A stretch of 64,000 bases of DNA from positions 4,526,001-4,590,000 of the forward strand of contig OZ020267.1 of assembly GCA_963971225.1 (NCBI GenBank). The letters are read 5' to 3'. Both the position numbers and the translations under genes were made by a program. Within the stretch, counting starts at the first letter, position 1. Each line of letters starts with the position of its first letter. This stretch comes from Melieria omissa (lineage: Eukaryota; Arthropoda; Insecta; Diptera; Ulidiidae). Shown here piece by piece: positions 24,679 to 36,429 of this stretch. A model generated the notes under the pieces. That model was given only the letters and a program-made list of their open reading frames with translations, searched no databases and was not told the DNA's origin.

Positions 24679-25758
24679 AAAATAGATCAAACAGAAACCA
24701 CTCCATTACTTCAAGGTCAAACAGGAAGCAATTATTTGCATAGAGTCATTGGAAATGAGGAACCCAAGTAGTGCGAGTAATGTCCCAAAACCTCAACAGT
24801 GTCAACATTTACTGTTGTGCCGCTCTAAGCTAATTAAGACGACTAATTCCTCAAAACATTATTTCAACATTATGCCAAACCGAGCACACTTGCCACACTT
24901 CCCTCTTGTCGCATTGGTTCCTGTTCTATGCAAATGTGCGAAGGTCAATGTGCGTGCGAATTATTTGCTTTATGACTCTTGTATGACTTCATTTGGACGC
25001 CGGTCACCTTTCGAACCTTTAGTTCTGGTCACTCCGGCCTCGCCCACCGCGCAGCGACGCGTTGGCGTGGTGTGTCCGCATTAGCCGAAAATGCTAATGT
25101 GGCCGACCTGGTGTTTCCGAACAGCGTGTGTGCTCTAATTTCTCTGCCGTTGTGTGCAGTAATTGCGTCATTAGGCCGGCCATAACGGTGATTGTTATTG
25201 GTTGTTTCGTAGGTAGCGCAGCACAGTCGGCGAGCCCTCGCTGTGATTCACAGCAAATGTCCGCGCGACGGCCGGAGTGGGGCAGCGCAGTGCGCCGAAG
25301 CCGCCATGTCAATATTCTAAAATGCCTCTTGTCGGTGGTGATTTGGTTGGCCGTCAATTGGTCGTGTTGTGCCAGCGAAAAACGGTCGACGGGCGAATAA
25401 TTAGCGCAATTATGCTGTGCGGTTTGGGTATTGGGTATTGTTGGTGTGTGCAGACAACTGCGGTTTTTCGGTTGTTTTCTTTGGTTCGAGTTTTTTTTGT
25501 TTATGTTACAGAAGTTTGTTTTGAGGAAGCAATGGTTGTTCTAACAAAAATATTCAAGTGAATAGGAAATCTGTATGGGGATGTGGAAAGTAAGAATTTA
25601 GGCCTTTTTTCATAATGAGTAGAATGAAGAATTACACGGCAGTCTACAAATAGGAGATTTCAGAAGAATGGGTGGCTAGACACCCATTTCCATTATAAGT
25701 TGAACTTATGACTGACTTACAATTATGGACTGACCAGACTAAGTCTTAAGCCTACGAT
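24675..25758. other. intron between abd-A exons 1 and 2, right of exon 2
   Basis: A GC-rich island at about 24990-25420 contrasts with the flanks and is a candidate intronic regulatory element. No coding feature. Confidence 0.55.
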
Positions 25759-25762
25759 TTAA

Positions 25763-25994
25763 CCCTTTCGGAACTACTGGAATAATACGTCCCAGCAAGA
25801 TTTTAAGGCCTCTCAAAATAATTATTTAGATCTTATGACGGACGAAAAATAATTATTTGAATTATATAGGATAGAAGTATGATTCCAGAATTTGTGAGTA
25901 TGCAACATAATTTTGTAGCCCCAATTTTCATAGCTTGAGAACATTTCTACCAAGAATATTTTGGTTTTCAAAATTAAACTCCGTCCCGAAAGGG
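25763..25994. mobile_element. TTAA-type MITE, family B copy 2 (232 bp)
   Basis: Starts CCCTTTCGGAACTACTGG, ends CTCCGTCCCGAAAGGG, with TTAA at 25759-25762 and 25995-25998. Better preserved than the copy at 21182-21418. Sits in the 2-kb abd-A intron. Confidence 0.85.
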
Positions 25995-26206
25995 TTAAAA
26001 TTCCGAGTGAATTATTAGATGGATGAAAACAGGTTTTAAATTCAAATCAATGCCGTTGTGAGCAAATACTTGAGACGGAAGATATTTTACTATTAGAGAT
26101 CAGCTTGGAAAAACTTCGAAAAGATTGTTTCCTCAGTTGTTACTGGTTGGTGGAAAGATGGGTGCCTCAAATAACCTAATTTTCAAAGAGAAAATCCCCT
26201 AAAGTA

Positions 26207-26432
26207 CGAGGTCTGTTAAAAAAGTAATCCAATTTTTTGGAATAGGCAAAAATCAAACACGAGCCAAAACACGTCGAAGCAAAACAGCTGTCAAAAATTA
26301 ACTGAACATTCAAAATGGCCCAACTTGTCAGCATAAGTGAGCGACATGACTCACAAAAAAATTGAAAATCGAATAATGTACTACGTAACCCACAGATATT
26401 CAAAATTCGCAATACTTTTTGAACAGACATCG
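26207..26432. mobile_element. mariner-type MITE (226 bp)
   Basis: Ends CGAGGTCTGTTAAAAAAGTA and (reverse) CGATGTCTGTTCAAAAAGTA are inverted repeats flanked by TA. No transposase. It is about 260 bp from abd-A exon 1, in the intron. Confidence 0.8.
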
Positions 26433-26694
26433 TATGTGTGAAGTAAGCTGGAGTCCAAGACTATTCCTCTCGAGCATCTATCACCCTCTAAGCTTGACCA
26501 GATTGAATCCCAAATCAATGGATGGACTCTCCACAATTTACTGGCAATAATCTTTTTGATCTTTGTCCGCATACAGGATCTTTTATATCTAACAAAGATC
26601 CCTTTTATACCTAACAAACATTATGCACATTCTTACGACTCCGCACAAATAGATTTGAATAATTACAACTGGACTAAAAATGTCTTGCACTCAC

Positions 26695-27530
26695 CTGCAC
26701 GATTTGTCCTCCAGCCCGCTGAAGCCCGGCATGCCGGAGATGCCGTGCGACGTGGGATGATTTGACACGTACGGATACATTTTGCTGGTGGGTATGGCAA
26801 ACGAGGAGGAGGCCGCAGCGGCGGCGGCTGCTGCAGCAGCGGCTACGGTATTGGCGGCGGCGGCTGCCGCGGAGGCGGCGGTGGGCGAGTTGTCGTTGAC
26901 GCTGCGATGCAGCGACGACGATGCCGACGGCGAGGGCGAGCAACTGCTGTCGCCGGTCTGCGAGTTGGCTGCCGAGGGCGGCGTCAGTAGCAGCTGTTGC
27001 TGTTGCTGCTGCTGGATAGCGCTGTGGCTATGGCTGTGGCCGAGATTGTGGCCGTTGCCGTTGCCGCCTTGCGAACTGACTGCGGCGGCGGCGGCGGCTA
27101 GTTTGTTGATGTGCAACTGCTGCTGTTGCTGCTGCAGTTGGAGGGCGGCGGAGAGCGAGTACTGGTGATGCTGTTGCTGCTGTTGTTGTTGATGCTGTTG
27201 CAGTTGCTGGTGCTGCTGGTGCGGCGTGAGTGCGCCAAATGTGGTGGACGAGGGCGATGACGAGGACACCGGCGAATTGGACGACTGATTCAGTTGGCTG
27301 CTGCTGATGTTGAGCGCTGCGGAGACGCTGGACGAGGGCGACAGGGAGCCGGTGTGATGGCCGTTGCTGCTATTGACTACGGACGACGATGATGAGGCGG
27401 CGGCGGCGGCGAGGGCGGCGGCAACAGCTGCTGATGATGAATTTTGTGTTGTTGTAGTTAAATGTGAACTGATAAATGGTTGAAACTGTGGATACTTTGG
27501 TAGCATACTATCGAAAACAAATTTTGACAT
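26695..27530 (-). CDS. abd-A: abdominal-A coding exon 1 (AbdA residues 1-278 plus 2 nt)
   Basis: Encodes the N-terminal half of the Hox transcription factor AbdA, which specifies abdominal segment identity. Seen: the start MSKFVFDSMLPKYPQFQPFI is the AbdA N-terminus. A Ser-rich part (about 46-97), Gln/His runs (104-138 and 173-179), Ala runs (34-45, 145-150, 218-240), the conserved LLLTPPSA block (180-187) and the MYPYVSNHP block (251-259) follow, ending in GLEDKSC. The ATG is at 27530-27528. The exon is 836 nt and ends TGCAG before a consensus GTGAGT donor (GT at 26694-26693), leaving phase 2. The D. melanogaster annotation, from memory, also has a short form starting at an internal Met; the equivalent Met251 codon here is 26780-26778. 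Ala and Gln run lengths differ from D. melanogaster, as expected for homopolymers. Identity is certain. Confidence 0.97.
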
Positions 27531-27537
27531 TGCACAT
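27508..27537 (-). other. upstream ORF overlapping the AbdA start, out of frame
   Basis: An ATG at 27537-27535 precedes the AbdA ATG by 7 nt in another frame. It encodes nine residues (MCNVKICFR) and stops at TAG 27510-27508, inside the AbdA coding sequence. It has A at -3, as good a context as the main start, which has G at -3. It could lower AbdA translation by diverting scanning ribosomes; that is inference. Confidence 0.5.
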
Positions 27538-27560
27538 TCTTTTCTCGGTTCGCTCGCGTC

Positions 27561-27570
27561 TCTAAAAGGA
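27561..27570 (-). other. abd-A: candidate splice acceptor before the AbdA start codon
   Basis: Minus-strand ATTCCTTTTAG with AG at 27563-27562 would make the coding exon begin at 27561 with only 31 nt of leader before the ATG. The tract is short but pyrimidine-rich. The leader may instead continue upstream: the minus strand stays ATG-free back to about 27690. Confidence 0.4.
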
Positions 27571-29415
27571 ATTCGATTCGGATTCGGTCAGAGGTGTCAA
27601 AGAGGAACGCTTCGGCTGCGATTTCGCAATTTCGATTTACGATTCGCTCAATTGATTTTCAAGTTTTGATGGAAATTTATGAACGCGGCATTTTCAATAC
27701 TCGACAGAAGTTTGAGTTTTTTTCTGTTTTGTTTTAATTACTGCAATTTGAAATATTTGTAATTACATTCAATTGAATTGAAATTTGAATTTATTTAGAT
27801 TTAATGTAGGATTTGAATGAAAAACAAACTCAAGCTCAAAAGAATACAACGAAAAACCATAATTCAAGTGTGAAGTGAACATTTGGTAGCTTAACAAATT
27901 TTGTTGAATTCAACACATGAGCAGCGATCGATTTAAAAAGAGTCGGAGCAGCAAAGTTTTATTCACAAGTAAATGAAAACATCTTATCAATATTAATAAT
28001 CTGAAAATGACATTTTAATACTTAAAAGATAGGAATCTATGCTATGCTATGTTTGTAGGGGCGCTGAGGTATCCTTACGAATCAGCTAAATGGTTTTTAG
28101 GACCTTCTATAATCTCTTTCAAAATCACCAAAGGTCTTTACTAACTCATGAAATGATGAATTTTTCAGTGAATGAATGCGCAAATGGAAAGTTTGCCATA
28201 AGCAGTGTTAAGTTAAAGTTTATCCAGCCACTTAGAATGGAAAACATATATTTTTTAAGCTCTTTTAATGGAAGACACTGCGTTGGTACAAGTGAAATAT
28301 CGAAATCAAAAAGGACGGATTTTGGTGAATAGATTTGTTAAATATATTTTCTAGTCTTTCTTGCAGTCTCATCGAGGTATTTTCGTTCTTTTTCTCTAAA
28401 ATAAATTTAAGTTAATGAACTTGATTATGAAATACCTACTTTGAAGCACTGAAGTATTAGTACAGTTTTCATAGGAGATCCATTAAAGAATTATAAAAAA
28501 TACTAAAGATATGAACTTGAATCTAGCTTATGGGACTCTCAAACTTTTCCTTCTCCATTTGGTGGTATCAGTTAACATTGCGACGGCTAAATTTGAATGA
28601 ACTACAGTCGTGTCTGGATATAGTGAACTAATTATTGCAAGGCCTGTTCACAGTATCGAGGTTGTTCACTATATCAAGCTTAACATTTTTGTTCAAAAAC
28701 TGGTTTTATTTGCTCAAAAACACTTTTTGTTTTCATAGATCTTAAAAAATGTAAGTTGTATGTCATCAAAGATCAAATTTTTGTACAAGGAAGGAATGAG
28801 TGTGAATATAAAAAGAAGAGAACCTGACGAGAAAAATTCCAAGCTTGATCTTTGTCCCTACTTGATCCAAGTTGACACAGAATCTGTTCGCGGCTCCTCC
28901 TGAACAGTTGTCTGGCACCCGCCGGTCAATGAATCAATGTGTGCAGCGATCCTTCTCATGTTTAAGGTTGTGCGTTGGTTCCCTAATGAAACGAAGCCTA
29001 GTCTATTACAGAGATGCCGTCGGTATAACAAAATTTTGTCTATGAACTCAAGGATTGCTAGTTCAGAGTATAAATCCTTTTCATTGAAATTAATAGATCA
29101 CTAATAGTGGATACAACGGTTTCTAGTTCTTTGTTTCTAATGTCAGATAATAATTTTTTTATTTATTTTCATAATTTTGTATTTAATTATTTTTAAATAT
29201 TTCACAAAATGTCCTCGTAAAACAAAAATATAGAGACAACCCTAGCCTTTCAATAGTTCAGTAGTTTCAATAGAAATCTTTTTACCAGTATCAGACAAAT
29301 TATATTGTATACCTAATCCAATAATTCTCACCTCGAATCGCCTATAGTTTCTATAGAAAATTTATAAGCTACACTTACAAACCTAAAAAAGATATCTGGT
29401 CATCAAGGCTTACGT
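27571..29415. other. DNA upstream of the AbdA start, probably leader intron
   Basis: AT-rich with no gene. A TATAGTGAAC/GTTCACTATA pair at about 28618-28670 looks like part of a Tc1/pogo-type relic but ends could not be fixed. Confidence 0.5.
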
Positions 29416-29495
29416 ATCGTCACTGCAGAAAACGAATGTTGTATGTTCCATTGAATTTCATAGCACATACGACAATGGTTTTCTCAGGCGACGAT
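29416..29495. repeat. 80-nt foldback element, decayed copy
   Basis: Arms 29416-29446 and 29465-29495 around an 18-nt loop starting TCCATTGA. Pairing is interrupted by several mismatches. Arm and loop sequence match the better hairpin at 49314-49393. Confidence 0.7.
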
Positions 29496-32025
29496 ATCAC
29501 AATGGAGCCGCCGGTCAAACACAATGATTTATAAGTCATTTAAATAGAAAAATGTAATACTGGCCTCAAATTTACTAAAATTTATTCATAGATCACTCTT
29601 GAACACAACAAATTCTATTTTGATATCATGGAATTTCGTATATTACCTTTCAATGAAAAACTAAAATACTGACTTGAAACTTGGAACAATTTCATTCAAA
29701 ATCGTTTAGCCAGTATTAAAGGAATAGAGACCTCAAGTTTTTTGCAAAAATTCTCATTAGAAACAGTTTAGTCAGGGATTTGAGTTTAATTTTCTAAAGA
29801 CTCTGTGTTAGACTGGGCTTCTTAAGTAAAAAATGATATTAAATATCAAATTTTTAAGTCTTACAACTAAAATTTTTAAAGATCTATAAGATCTAAAATC
29901 TATCTAGAAGATCGATAAGATTTAAAATCCAAAATTCAAAAGCATTTTCCTGCAACTAAAAATGTGAATTAAAACTTTACTGCTCGTCAGTGCTGCACGA
30001 ATTAACTGGACCTTCATGTCCTTTTCATCAAATTTTATTATTCAAGCACAACGGCTCAGATTGAATAGTTCATCAAATGGATTTGAAGAATCCTGTTGTC
30101 TGCTTGACACGATTTAGGAGAGAATCTTTTTTTGAAATACTGAGTGCACAAAATTGCATGGATAGTAAACCACATTTGAGTTAAGGGGAAGTGTGCGGCG
30201 CGGGGGCCCAACATTTTAGTGAAATCAGTAAAAAGAGTAGGAAAATGTTTTAAAAAAACGCAAGCAACTAATAGCGTAGAAGGAAGAAGAAGAAGAATTA
30301 AATAAAAATTAAAAGTGGACAGAACAGATGTGCGGAGGGGACTTGTTGTTGTTTTTGGGAATTCTTGTACAGGTCAAGGGGGGTGAAATGCAAGAAATGA
30401 GTTTACCTTTTCGGTCAATAACAATTTGACGGTTTACTGCGCGTTTGCATTTGGTTGCGTTTGCATTGCACTTTTTTCAGTGAAATTCTTTGCGATACTC
30501 AACAAAACTTGCTCGGGCAGAGGGCAGTTGTGTATGTGCGTGTGTGGGTGGCGTATGGTATGGACTGAGCGGTTTGCGCGTGTCGGGGTGTCTTTGTGTG
30601 AGTGCGTGTGTATTGACCTTTGAGTTGGATACAAACGAAATGAATTAAAAAATCAGCGATTGCAATTACTTTCACGCAACAAAAAACCAACACACACAAC
30701 AACAAAAAAAAAACACAACGTAGCACCGCACAACCAGCGAGCGAGCGACAACGTATCGCCGTCGCTATTTAATTATATTTATGCGACAACTTGAAAAAAG
30801 CCGTCGGCAGCACTGATTGGTGAAAACTATGGTAAACCAAAAATGGCACGAATTCAAAGACGGCGCATGGAACGTTGAATCCTTAGCAACTTTAGCAACT
30901 TCTCACCAATTGGTTTTTGTTGTTGTTTTTGTTTTTGGTTTTCTAATTTGGCATTTTTGGAACGTGGCGGCCGCTTTGCTGGGCAACTTTTACGACTTTA
31001 GCATTTAATTGTTTTTTATTTTGTATTTTGTTGTTTGTTTGGATGTTTTATGGTGCCAGCACGTGTAATGTTTGTCAAGACGCTGTCTGTCGAAGTGTCT
31101 GTCCGTCCTTATAGGCGTTCACTTGTGTGTTGGGGGCACGCGTGTGAGCGGGGGCGACAACAGTACGGAATACTTAGATTTTAATTACTTTGTTTAAAAA
31201 GCAATAAAATGCGCTTAGGCTCACACACACACACACGCACGCACACTTATGTACACTCACTCGGTACACACACAGCCGACCGCGTTGGCACTTGCAGTGT
31301 GTGTCGCGTACGGTTTGCGTTTTTTTGGCGTATGTAAGTGCTGCGTTTATTATTGTTGTTGTTGTTGCTATTATATTTTATTAGTTTTATGTTTTTTGCC
31401 AACGTACCAAATGCACCAAACCGAAAGGCGTTTGGCTGTTAGGGCCACACACACAGGCCGTCGAACACGTCAACTGTCGTGGCACAGATGCCGTCAAAAT
31501 GTCAAAACGGCACAACGGCAAAACGACAGTGTTTGCCTCTAGTCGACTTATTTTGTTGTTGTTTTCCGCTTTTTTCTAATTGTCGTTTTGTTTCCTTTTC
31601 GGGTGCGTTGTTGCGATTTTCGTTGTTATCTGCTGTTGTTGTTGGTGTTGTTGTCGTTTTTTGCTTTTTGTTGCTGCGTTTGTTTTTATGGCGTGTAATT
31701 ACAAAAAAATGCGTAAATTTTACGAGTTTTTAATTTTTTTATGGTTGTCCTTGGGCCTCTAACTATTTACGGGTTTAGGTGTTGGCCGCTGTTGTTGTTT
31801 TTGTTGTTGTAGTTTTGACTATTACTGAAACGGCTGTTGGTTTTATTAGTATTTTATATATTTTTCAATGTGTTTATTTTGGTTGTTACTTTTTTCGCAT
31901 TCACTTTTTTTGGTGTTTAGGTATTTTAGGAGAAGTTGCAACCTTTTTGCTCGCATTTGCCAAATTCTACAACAATCTTCACGCCCTTTTTTACTGCAGC
32001 ACTTTAATGACACGTTGACGCTTAC
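29496..32025. other. probable leader-intron DNA
   Basis: No gene seen. 30430-31980 is rich in T, GTTGTTG and GTGTGTG runs, including (CA)n near 31221. ORFs here are low-complexity. Confidence 0.5.
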
Positions 32026-32501
32026 CGTTTAGTTTTTGCTCGTTACGTTTCCGTTTGCGTTATTTTGCAGCTCTTTCGACCTGAGCGAAATTTTTTCGAT
32101 TTTTTTACTACCGAATTTCTTCGAAATTGCACGTTTTTGCCGCGGTTTCTGGCCACTTTCTTGCTGCGCCGATATTTTTATGTCGCCGCTTAACGGTTTT
32201 AACGCGTTCGCTCGCGCCACGCAAAGATTTCGACGTTTGGGTCAAGTGTCTGCGGCGCCGCCAAGAGCGCCAACTACAGCTACAACAGCCAGCGGCCGCT
32301 AGAGCGAATAGCGCGAATCGCACGCGAGTTACCGCACAAAGCACACAGCGTAGCGCGCACACGAAATATATCGGCACGAATATTGTTGAATAATAATAAC
32401 AATAATATCCACGCCAAATAGTAATAAGCAGAAACAGTTAAAAGACAATAACACAGAATTTCGTATTGGGGCAAGCCACACAACGCTCCGCAGACACTAC
32501 T
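32026..32501 (-). other. abd-A: candidate abd-A 5'-leader exon (non-coding)
   Basis: The minus strand has no ATG from about 32603 down to 31957, roughly 647 nt where about ten would be expected by chance. Within it, AACG is followed by the donor GTAAGC (GT at 32025-32024). Base composition is mixed and CpG-rich, unlike the AT-rich flanks, as in other long Hox leaders such as Ubx and Antp. Its splice partner could be the acceptor at 27562, making a 4.46-kb leader intron. The 5' end is a guess from a TATA-like/initiator pair. No transcript evidence is available here. Confidence 0.45.
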
Positions 32502-32526
32502 GCGCTCTACGATAATAAATATTATA
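32499..32526 (-). promoter_or_regulatory. possible abd-A core promoter (TATA-like plus initiator-like)
   Basis: On the minus strand TATAATATTTATTA starts at 32526 and an initiator-like GCAGTAG has its A at 32501, about 25 bases downstream. The TATA match is imperfect in an AT-rich stretch and no DPE was seen. It sits at the head of the ATG-free leader, which is the main reason to note it. Confidence 0.25.
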
Positions 32527-32603
32527 ATAAAACGAAATTTTTAAAAGAGTATAAAAATTTCGTGTAATTGGTAATATCTGCCTTTGTACTACACACACTA
32601 TAT

Positions 32604-33105
32604 ACGGCATACGGCATCGACACTCGACTACACACACAGGCGAGCGCGCCACTACGCCTGTCTTCTGCCCCTGCGAGCTGGCAGCGACGTCGCCAGCCGG
32701 CAGCGCAGCACCAGCGCCAGCGCTCGGCCTCTCGTGGCGCGATGGCGTTGCGCTCCAAGCGGCAGCAACCCATACGAATGGGAGGCAAGTTGAGTCGAAT
32801 GTCGAGTGGATTCGCGACGTTTTGGAAGCGGGAATCGCGGGGCAGGTGCATGGCGGCGCAGCAAAGCGTCGCAGTGCTGCGGGAGCGCATTTGCCGGCAA
32901 GCTTGCCGACTGCCAGAGCTTGTTTGCTTTGGAGCGCAATGCTGAGTGAGTTGTTGAGCATGCGAGCGAATAAGCGCATTACTCGGAGAGAGAGTGAGTC
33001 AGTTTCATATGCAATGCACAACAACAAATGGTTGGGGCAGCCGACGCTTTTTGAAATGCTTAAGTTTTTTAATGGCTCGCTTTTGTTGGCGCTTTGAACT
33101 TGGAC
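32604..33105. other. GC-rich region upstream of the candidate promoter
   Basis: Overlapping ORFs on both strands in three or more frames reflect high GC rather than coding. Contains the GAGAG tract at 32985. Likely promoter-proximal regulatory DNA. Confidence 0.45.
32985..32998. promoter_or_regulatory. GAGA-factor-type cluster upstream of the candidate promoter
   Basis: The GGAGAGAGAGTGAG tract lies about 490 bp upstream of the candidate start site. GAGA factor binds GAGAG repeats at Hox promoters and Polycomb response elements (established); binding here is inferred. Confidence 0.35.
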
Positions 33106-33109
33106 ATTT

Positions 33110-33960
33110 TTGATAGCAACAATAAGAATTATATAATTTTATAGTTCAATTAAAATCTTAATTGATTCTTTTACCTATATAACTCAGAACTTTGTATTTG
33201 TGATCAACATTTGTGATGGCAATAATGTAAATTTCATTAGTAATTATAAACATAAATTTTAACTAATGAAGTTTGAACTCAATACTTTAAATTTTTAGTA
33301 ATCATTTTTGATAGCAATTAATGCAATTAAATCGAATTAAAATTTATTTATAAACTTAATTGATGTTTGACTAATGGGAATTCAAATTAAACCCCTGTAT
33401 TTGCAAATATCACATTTGATAGCAATATGACAATTAAATTATGAATTTCAAGTTTCTTAGTCAATGAATTATGAATTAAATAAAAAGAAAGTTGAATTAA
33501 TCAACTAATGAAGTTTGATAATCGATAATAATTACTTTTGATAGAAATTAATGCAATTAAATCGAATTTAAATTTATTTATAAACTTAATTGATGTTTGA
33601 CTAATGCACTTAAAATTAACCCCTTGTATTTGTAATTATTTAAATTAATAGTAATCTGACAATTAAATTATGATTTACGTGTTTCAATATTATTCAATTA
33701 ATTATGAATTAAATTAAAAGAAAGTTAAATTATTGTTCTAATAAAAATGAATTTAATTGAATTATGGAGGTCTAATTCAAATCGTTCTATTAAACTCTTG
33801 TGTTTGTAATTATCAAATTTGACAGGAATATGACAACTAAATTATGAATTACATGTTACTTAATTATTCAATTAATTATGAATTAAATTAAAAGAGAGTG
33901 TAATTATCATTTAATTAAATTTGAATTCAATTTAATTACTTAGCTCCAATTCAAATCATT
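33110..33960. repeat. AT-rich degenerate tandem array, ~230-bp unit
   Basis: Blocks such as TTAATGCAATTAAATCGAATT recur at about 33318 and 33551, and CAATTAAATTATGA recurs with spacing near 230 then 175. Very dense in TAAT/ATTA cores. Confidence 0.75.
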
Positions 33961-34072
33961 CCATGTTTAACTATAAATTTTGATAGCATCAATGTAATTT
34001 ATGTAATTATTACTTGTTCTGAAGTTAATTGAATTGTTCAATTAATTATAACTTTTTCTGAATTTAATTGAA

Positions 34073-34100
34073 ATGATTGATTAATAATGATTGATTAATA
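34073..34100 (+). promoter_or_regulatory. exact tandem pair of Exd/Hox-like composite motifs
   Basis: ATGATTGATTAATA is repeated exactly twice head to tail. TGATTGAT/TGATTAAT resembles Exd-Hox composite sites; in this AT-rich array it may be coincidental. Confidence 0.25.
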
Positions 34101-34109
34101 AGGAGTTAA

Positions 34110-35345
34110 TTTTGAGTTTAAATAAATTGATTAACTATTATCGTATTTTTACTGAATTGCTTAATTAATTGCATTTTGCATTTAACTTTTTAAACTTTTT
34201 GATTTTCTACAAAACCCAAAAATGTATTGAAAGTTTATCAAAAAGATGAAAAACTTTTGTTTTGATTGTTGAAATAATAATTTAACCTTCTTTGACTATT
34301 TGTAATGTAATTAAATTGGTGATTGAATTATGACTTTTCTGAACTTAATTGAAATTTTAAATTAATAATGAGTTATTTTGAGTTTAATTGAATTGATAAA
34401 TTAACTCTAAACTAACTCTAACTCGAAACTAAATTAACTAAACTAACTAAATTGATAATTAATTTAGTTTTATTTGAATGTAATTAAATTGATAAATGAA
34501 TTATGATTTGTTCTGAATTTAATTGAAATTATTAATTAATAATGATTTGTTTTGAATTTAATTGAATTGATAAATTAACTCTAAACTAACTCTAACTCAA
34601 AACTAAATTAACTAAACTAACTAAATTGATAATTAATTTAGTTTTGTTTGAATGTAATTAAATTGATGAATGAAATATGGTTTGCTCTGAATTTAATTGA
34701 AATGATTAATTAATAATGAGTCGTTTTGACTTCATTTGGATTGACAAATTAACTGTGAGACGTTCGTGTTTGAATTGAATGGCTTAATTGATTACATTAA
34801 TACCATTTAATCGTTTAAACTTTTGTCATTATGAATAAATTTTAAATTTAATTCATTTCTACAAAAGCCAAAAATTTATTGAAGTTTATTAAAAAAGTGA
34901 AACAAATTTTGTTATGAATATTGAATTAATAATTCTTCTTTAAGTGTTTTGTAGCATTGTATTTCGCTTTGTTTGAATGTAATTAAATTAAATTGTGATT
35001 GAATGTAAATTGATTAATGAGTTATGATTTGTTCTGAATTTGTTTGAAATGATTATTTAATAATGACTTGTTTTGAATTTAATTGGATTGATTAATTAAC
35101 TATGATATGCTCGTATTTCAATTGAATTGCTTAATAATTTACATTTACCCTTTTAATCTTTTAATTTATTTTCATTATAAATAAATAGAATTTGTAATTT
35201 AAATGATTTTCTACAAAACCCAAAAATTTATTGAAAGTTTATAAAAAAAGTTAAACAATTTTTGTTTGAAAACCCAAAAATTTATTGAAAGTCTATAAAA
35301 AAAAGTTAAAAAAATTTTGTTATGAATATTGAAATAATAATTTAA
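34110..35345. repeat. AT-rich higher-order array
   Basis: A ~177-bp unit is duplicated (CTCTAAACTAACTCTAACTC at about 34399 and 34577). A separate block ACAAAACCCAAAAATTTATTG or close variants recurs at about 34210, 34860, 35210 and 35270. Together a nested satellite-like array. Confidence 0.75.
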
Positions 35346-36420
35346 CCTACTTTGATTATTATTTAGTTACTCCATTGTATTTAATTTTGTTATCACAAAC
35401 GATTAACGATAATAAAAATGCCCAATATTTTGATTTTGAATTTATTTCTTTAAAATATTTCAACTATTGTGTTGTTTTTCTTTGTTATTTGCTTTAATTA
35501 TGGTTTTATTGTTATTTTAAAATGTTTCCATTGTTGCTGTTGCTTTTGTTGGCTAAATGCTTTCATGATAACTTAAACTGGTGAGATTCACATTTACATA
35601 TTTTTGCTTGTCCTCACATTTTTATTAAATAAAATTTGTCATTATTTTAACATATATTTTGTTCAATTTTTCAATAAGTAACTGATTTCTTTTGGGTTAT
35701 TTGGTTATTGTTTTATATTATATCGCTTTTTTAAGATTTTATTGGATAACTTCAAAAATTTGTCTTTCATACTTTTTATTAAATTATCTCATTTAATTCT
35801 AGAAATTTTGTTCTTCAATTCTCCAGAACTTAAATTTAATTTTTTAGTATCATTAAATTAATTTCTTAATGTTGTTTTTTTTTTAATTTTTCATTATCTT
35901 CTGTGTTTCTTTATTTTTTTTTATTTTTATCATTGATAAAAATTTAAATTTTCCAGAGTTATCACTGCCAAGTTTCAAAGTATTAATTTAAGCTATTTTT
36001 AATTAAAATTATCCACCTTATAACTCCATGCGCTGCTCCAACATTTAATTATAAATTTTTCAACACTTTGCTCGTTCGTAAAACTTTCGGCCACACATGC
36101 GTGCAATTAATTGTATATTTTCATTTATTGCATTCACTGATTTTTTAATATCAACATTTATTTTGTTTTCGTACAATTTTCTTTTCACATTTGGGTGCCG
36201 CATCCACACCATAAATCTTCAACTACCTCAACTGCCATGCAATTTTTCCAATCCCTTATGGCCTCTGATGGCCCTAGCACCCATTGCCAATAACATGAAT
36301 TGCCGTTGCGCTCATTCAACGCCTCATTTGTTGTTTCTCCCATGCGCCCTCAGCCGTCATAACGGCCACTAAACACTCAACATATGGCAATAAGAAAGCA
36401 ACATCCAGCGTAGTCACTCA
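35346..36420. other. AT-rich intergenic DNA
   Basis: T-rich low-complexity sequence; nothing coding supported. Confidence 0.6.
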
Positions 36421-36429
36421 ACTTCAACG

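Noticed and set aside
26782..27168. 128-codon plus-strand ORF rich in Ala and Cys
   Set aside because: Antisense shadow of the Ala/Gln repeats in abd-A exon 1.
28606..28675. Pogo/Tc1-type transposon
   Set aside because: The TATAGTGAAC inverted pair is suggestive, but outer ends and a target duplication could not be defined.
32497..33027. 176-codon minus-strand ORF upstream of the candidate leader
   Set aside because: Sits in CpG-rich DNA where several frames are open on both strands; no recognisable protein features.
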